NCBI GenBank assembly: GCA_024233455.1
Contig: JACKPP010000001.1
Coordinates: 558,001-622,000 of the forward strand
Length of the DNA: 64,000 nucleotides
Reading direction: 5' to 3'
Source of the DNA: Chlamydiales bacterium
Lineage (GTDB): Bacteria; Chlamydiota; Chlamydiia; Chlamydiales; JACKPQ01
This document shows positions 60,568-64,000 of this stretch, piece after piece (position 1 is the stretch's first letter; the number at the start of each line of letters is the position of its first letter). The notes beneath the pieces are model-generated. The model was not told where the DNA came from and searched no databases. It saw only the letters and a list, made by a program, of their open reading frames with translations. The translations under genes were made by a program, and so were the position numbers.

Positions 60568-61103
60568 AGAAGATGGCCGTTACTGGAGCTCTCGGGGCGG
60601 GAAAAAGCACTGTGTGCCAGATCTTTGCCGACTGTGGAGCACATGTCATTGATACTGATAAAATTGCCCACCAGCTTATCGAAGGCGCTTGTCGCCTGGA
60701 AATCATTCAGCTACTTGGTCCTGAGATAGAATCAGGCGGAAAAATTGATCGGAAGAAAGTAGCGGAAATAGTTTTTAAAAACCCAAAGCAGCTTAAAGCC
60801 TTAGAAGAAATCCTTCACCCTCAGATACTGAAACAGATTGAAAACACCTTTGAAACAACAAACAAACTTATCGTCGCCGAAGTCCCATTACTCTTCGAGC
60901 TTGGTTGGCAACGATACTTTGATGCGAGCATTTGTGTTACCAAAAAAGACATACCTAAAACCAGCCAGTGGACAAGCCGCATGGCACACCAATTTTCTGA
61001 AGAAGAAAAAGCCTCAAAAGCAGATTACCTCATTGCCAACGATGGCACAGTTGAAGATCTCAAAAAACAAATCCATAATATTATCGCAAAGATAGGAGCA
61101 TAA
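60564..61103 (+). CDS. coaE: Dephospho-CoA kinase
   Basis: It is the last enzyme of coenzyme A synthesis. The P-loop is VTGALGAGKST, the CoA-site is DTDKIAHQLIE, and LEEILHPQI and EVPLLFELGW are family landmarks. At 179 aa it is about 20 residues shorter than usual. The start is taken as TTG 60564, which overlaps the polA stop and gives the normal N-terminus; ATG 60573 is an alternative. It belongs to the sppA-polA-coaE-rho operon. Confidence 0.93.
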   Translation: MKKMAVTGALGAGKSTVCQIFADCGAHVIDTDKIAHQLIEGACRLEIIQLLGPEIESGGKIDRKKVAEIVFKNPKQLKALEEILHPQILKQIENTFETTNKLIVAEVPLLFELGWQRYFDASICVTKKDIPKTSQWTSRMAHQFSEEEKASKADYLIANDGTVEDLKKQIHNIIAKIGA

Positions 61104-61109
61104 ACTTTC

Positions 61110-62492
61110 ATGGCAGACGAGACGAAAAAAAAGGGCGCAAACAATAAAATTCTCACGCCCCCAGTACCAGTTCCTCCTCCAATTATTCCTCCTCCAATAA
61201 AAGAAGAGCAGCAAAACCAACCGCAACAACCTATGAACACCACAAAAATTTCCGAGTTGCAGAGGATGAATATCGATGAACTCAGTCACTTTGCCAAAGA
61301 TTTAGGTCTTACCAATCTAGCTTCTCTTACAAAATCGCAAATGGTTTTTGAAATTGTAAAAACTCTTTCGGCAAGACCGAATGAAGAGCTTGTTGGCGAA
61401 GGCGTACTAGAAATTCTGCCCGACAATTTTGGCTTTCTACGCTCTCCGAACTACAACTACCTGCCATCAGCCGAAGATATTTACGTATCTCCGGCCCAAA
61501 CACGTCGATTTGATCTAAAGACTGGCGACACTGTCTATGGTCCTTTACGCCAGCCCAAAGAAAAAGAAAAATATTTTGCGCTTCAAAAAGTCGACCTCAT
61601 CAATGGACAATCACCGGATAGAGCTAAAGAGCGTATCCACTTTGCCAACTTAACGCCTCTTTACCCAGAAGAGCGCATTATTATGGAGACCACTAAAGAC
61701 AAACTGACTACCCGTGTCATCGATATTGCAGCTCCGATCGGCAAAGGGCAGCGAGGTCTAATTGTGGCGCCTCCAAAATCTGGTAAAACGGTTCTGTTGC
61801 AAGATATTGCCAATGCTATTGCGACCAATCACCCTGAAATCACTCTCATTGTCCTGCCTATTGGTGAGCGTCCAGAAGAAGTCACCGACATGCAACGCAA
61901 TGTGAAAGGCGAAGTTGTCGCCTCCACATTTGACGAGCCCCCAGAACGTCACGTACAAGTTGCCGAAATGGCGCTGGAAAAAGCCAAACGCCTAGTTGAG
62001 CATGGACACGACGTCGTGATTCTTCTAGACTCGATTACAAGGCTTGCCAGGGCCTACAATACCGTCCAACCCCACTCTGGAAAAATTCTTTCTGGTGGTG
62101 TCGATGCTAACTCTCTGCATAAACCAAAACGTTTCTTTGGAGCGGCGCGTAATGTTGAGCAGGGTGGATCGCTGACCATCATCGCTACTGCCCTGATTGA
62201 AACAGGATCGCGCATGGACGAAGTCATTTTTGAAGAATTCAAAGGTACAGGTAACAATGAACTAGTTTTAGATCGCAGACTGGCCGAAAGACGCACCTTT
62301 CCAGCCATTGACATCAACAAAAGCGGCACGCGTAAAGAAGAACTTCTCTTTCACCCAGATGAGCTTGAGAAAATCTACATTTTACGACGCGGCGTAGCTG
62401 ACCTTTCACCTGTCGATGCCATGAAACTGCTTCTGGCCAAACTCAAAAAAACAAACAGCAATGCGGAATTTCTCCTATCCATAAAGGAATAA
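61110..62492 (+). CDS. rho: Transcription termination factor Rho
   Basis: The hexameric RNA helicase that ends many transcripts. After a Pro-rich, probably disordered N-terminus (PPVPVPPPIIPPP, residues 12-29) come the Rho N-terminal helix domain (ISELQRMNIDELSHFAKDLG) and the RNA-binding fold (LEILPDNFGFLRSPNYNY). The ATPase core has Walker A VAPPKSGKTVLLQ, Walker B VVILLDSITRLARAYN and the Q/R-loops. At 460 aa it is slightly long because of the N-terminal extension. It follows coaE by six bases. Confidence 0.97.
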   Translation: MADETKKKGANNKILTPPVPVPPPIIPPPIKEEQQNQPQQPMNTTKISELQRMNIDELSHFAKDLGLTNLASLTKSQMVFEIVKTLSARPNEELVGEGVLEILPDNFGFLRSPNYNYLPSAEDIYVSPAQTRRFDLKTGDTVYGPLRQPKEKEKYFALQKVDLINGQSPDRAKERIHFANLTPLYPEERIIMETTKDKLTTRVIDIAAPIGKGQRGLIVAPPKSGKTVLLQDIANAIATNHPEITLIVLPIGERPEEVTDMQRNVKGEVVASTFDEPPERHVQVAEMALEKAKRLVEHGHDVVILLDSITRLARAYNTVQPHSGKILSGGVDANSLHKPKRFFGAARNVEQGGSLTIIATALIETGSRMDEVIFEEFKGTGNNELVLDRRLAERRTFPAIDINKSGTRKEELLFHPDELEKIYILRRGVADLSPVDAMKLLLAKLKKTNSNAEFLLSIKE

Positions 62493-62493
62493 T

Positions 62494-63780
62494 TTGAGAC
62501 CAAAAAAATGTCTGCTAATCACTTCTTCAGGAGGTGGTGGCCATCTTGAGGCAGCCAAAGCTAAAGCACATGAGCTGCGTGAAAAAGATACTAACCTCAT
62601 TATCGTTCAACGCGACATCCTGCTAGACTGGCTGGGAAAACCTCTAGGCGGGCTGCTAGCGGGGTGTTGGAATTTTGCTCAAAAACGGGGCGATGTGGCC
62701 TTTCAAAAAGTGATGATCCACAACATGTATTTGGTGGGGTTATTCATCTGGCTTCCTATTTTTTTACATGCCTTTTTTTTGATTTATCGCCAAGACGTAG
62801 ACCTCATCATCGACACACAACCCAACGGCACATCAGCCATCGTCACCGCGATCATTTTGGCCGAAAAATGCAAAAAACTAAGCCGCCGTTACGAAAAAAT
62901 CTTAGTTGATCTGCCAACCGATAAAGCGGGCCATTATTTTAAAGCTGTCAAAAAACTGCGTCCCAAAAAACGCGCTATCATCCACTTTATTACCACCAAA
63001 CCTCTACTACAGAAAGGGCAAACTGAAGAAGAATTCTGGGAAAAACACACCGGGCTCCCCTTAGAAAATATCATCTATAGCCACTTTCCCTTAAGACCCA
63101 AATTCAAAAACTTAGACCCTCTACCAAAACATGAGAGCTGCACCATCGCCCCAAAAATTCCATCCGATGAAGAATGGACACTCATTCAAGCCGTTTTGGA
63201 CAAAGGTCATCTCGACTACGACTACTGCGCGCCCTATCTCGATATTACCATTCCTCCCAACGCACACGTATCAACGCTTATGCTAGGCTCCCAACCGGCT
63301 AAAAAAGCCACCCAAGCCTACGTAAAATCCTTTATCCAGCTCAAGACGACCTTGGCAATGCACCGAGAAGACCTACTATTTGTGTTTTGTAGATCGCACC
63401 GCACCAAAAAAAGTCTGCTCAACCAAGTGTGTGATCTCATCACCAACCTAAAAAAATTTCCAAACTCTCTGACCATCATTCCTCTTACCTTCCAGGATGA
63501 TACGGTTATAGCCCCTCTATTTGCCAGAAGTGATGCCACGCTCACACGATCTGGGGGAATAACATCTATGGAACTGCTTTCCATCATGCAAGGGCAAATT
63601 TGGATTCACTCTGAGTCTAAAAAACCCCATGATCTCCTACATGGCATCCCCTTCTGGGAAAAAGGCAATGCCAAATACTTGGAAGCCGAAAAAAATGCAG
63701 TGATCATCACACCCGAACTATTTCCGACCAAAGCCCAAAACTACTTTACGGCTAGCGGACTTGCAGATAAGTTAGCATAG
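62494..63780 (+). CDS. GT-B glycosyltransferase, MGDG-synthase/MurG-like
   Basis: LLITSSGGGGHLEAAKAKAH at the start matches the glycine loop of MGDG-synthase and related lipid glycosyltransferases. In the middle DLIIDTQPNGTSAIVTAII is typical of this class. The C-terminal nucleotide-sugar site is RSDATLTRSGGITSMELLSI. A hydrophobic segment (FIWLPIFLHAFFLIY) suggests membrane contact. It may glycosylate a lipid or a host target; neither is shown. At 428 aa it is a full-length GT-B. The start is TTG 62494 with AAGGA five bases before it. It follows rho by one base and is the last plus-strand gene in the window. Confidence 0.72.
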   Translation: MRPKKCLLITSSGGGGHLEAAKAKAHELREKDTNLIIVQRDILLDWLGKPLGGLLAGCWNFAQKRGDVAFQKVMIHNMYLVGLFIWLPIFLHAFFLIYRQDVDLIIDTQPNGTSAIVTAIILAEKCKKLSRRYEKILVDLPTDKAGHYFKAVKKLRPKKRAIIHFITTKPLLQKGQTEEEFWEKHTGLPLENIIYSHFPLRPKFKNLDPLPKHESCTIAPKIPSDEEWTLIQAVLDKGHLDYDYCAPYLDITIPPNAHVSTLMLGSQPAKKATQAYVKSFIQLKTTLAMHREDLLFVFCRSHRTKKSLLNQVCDLITNLKKFPNSLTIIPLTFQDDTVIAPLFARSDATLTRSGGITSMELLSIMQGQIWIHSESKKPHDLLHGIPFWEKGNAKYLEAEKNAVIITPELFPTKAQNYFTASGLADKLA

Positions 63781-63824
63781 GTAAGACTAATGTAGCCAGA
63801 AAGCTGATGCCCTAGGTAGGTCTA

Positions 63825-64000
63825 TCAAAGAGCCCCTTTATAAAACAAAGAGCGCATTGCAGGACTCTGGGCCAATTCCTTGGCAGTTTTGCCATTTCTA
63901 TCTGGCAAATTGGGATTAGCACCTTGCTCTAGCAAATACTCAACCGATGCTTCCGAATCGTCTTTGACAGCATAATGGAGCAAACTATTTCCCGCATAGT
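63825..64000 (-). CDS. Ankyrin-repeat protein, 3' end only
   Basis: The window cuts this minus-strand gene; the last 57 codons are present. They contain a typical ankyrin repeat: GNSLLHYAVKDDSEASVEYL followed by LEQGANPNLPDRNGKTAKEL, with the TAKEL of the next helix and a short tail ending in FYKGAL. The stop is TGA at 63825-63827. It converges on the glycosyltransferase gene. Its N-terminus, any signal peptide and repeat number cannot be seen. Confidence 0.8.
   Translation of the reverse strand, partial: YAGNSLLHYAVKDDSEASVEYLLEQGANPNLPDRNGKTAKELAQSPAMRSLFYKGAL

Noticed and set aside
1..64000. tRNA genes, CRISPR arrays, insertion sequences, prophage, type III secretion clusters
   Set aside because: All gaps were read; no tRNA TPsiC-type ends, regular repeat-spacer pattern, transposase or phage gene was found.

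Overview
The window is chromosomal DNA of a Chlamydiae member, most likely an amoeba-associated or 'environmental' chlamydia (Parachlamydiales; a Waddlia-like lineage is a guess) rather than a Chlamydiaceae species. The evidence is the developmental regulator Euo, an RsbW-type kinase, an NTT-family nucleotide transporter, a fused SecDF, a chlamydia-only DUF2709 protein, and gene orders that match remembered Chlamydia trachomatis blocks. Differences from Chlamydiaceae are a purA gene, an active-site Cys in MurA, an Lpg1974-type porin-like protein, a leucine dehydrogenase and many exported accessory enzymes. I saw no rRNA, tRNA, CRISPR, insertion sequence or prophage.

Layout. 0-5 kb: rsmA, an exported GT32 glycosyltransferase, the carboxypeptidase dacA, an unknown gene, an exported hydrolase and rsbW. 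5-20 kb: lptE-like, bamD-like, dnaE, uhpC, an unknown gene and an exported sugar O-methyltransferase, then hisS-aspS-mip-trmL, a DUF4143 ATPase and trxA. This block resembles the C. trachomatis rsbW-to-trxA order. 20-37 kb: an ankyrin lipoprotein, the minus-strand envelope operon purA-uppS-cdsA-cmk-plsC, then secDF-recJ, an unknown gene, euo, tsp, gltX and a tiny lipoprotein. 36-44 kb: a CysJ-like reductase, ispF, an orphan ATP-grasp protein, murA, and an operon of leucine dehydrogenase-argS-hydrolase. 44-46 kb: a tandem pair of exported paralogues. 46-55 kb: a long co-directional run of DUF2709-tsaE-engB-dnaQ-phosphodiester glycosidase-pgk-ntt-dedA-pgsA-Nudix-SDF symporter. 55-64 kb: a minus-strand outer-membrane protein, sppA-polA-coaE-rho, a GT-B glycosyltransferase and the 3' end of an ankyrin gene.

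How the genes fit together. Core replication and translation genes (dnaE, polA, dnaQ, hisS, aspS, argS, gltX, tsaE, rsmA) sit among envelope genes (dacA, murA, uppS, lptE, bamD, plsC, cdsA, pgsA). Host-parasitism genes are ntt (uptake of host nucleotides), uhpC (host sugar phosphates), the SDF symporter and Mip. The most striking accessory theme is a set of enzymes with export signals whose co-substrates would normally be found only in a cytosol (nucleotide sugar, SAM, Nudix substrates). This makes them candidates for proteins acting in the host cell.

The regulatory regions hold several good sigma70-type promoters, some placed so close to the ATG that leaderless mRNAs are likely. There is also a clear terminator after mip, another after euo, a strong palindrome between euo and tsp, and a large nested inverted repeat at about 3.8 kb. 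All functional statements come from motif reading and recalled family knowledge; no database search was possible.
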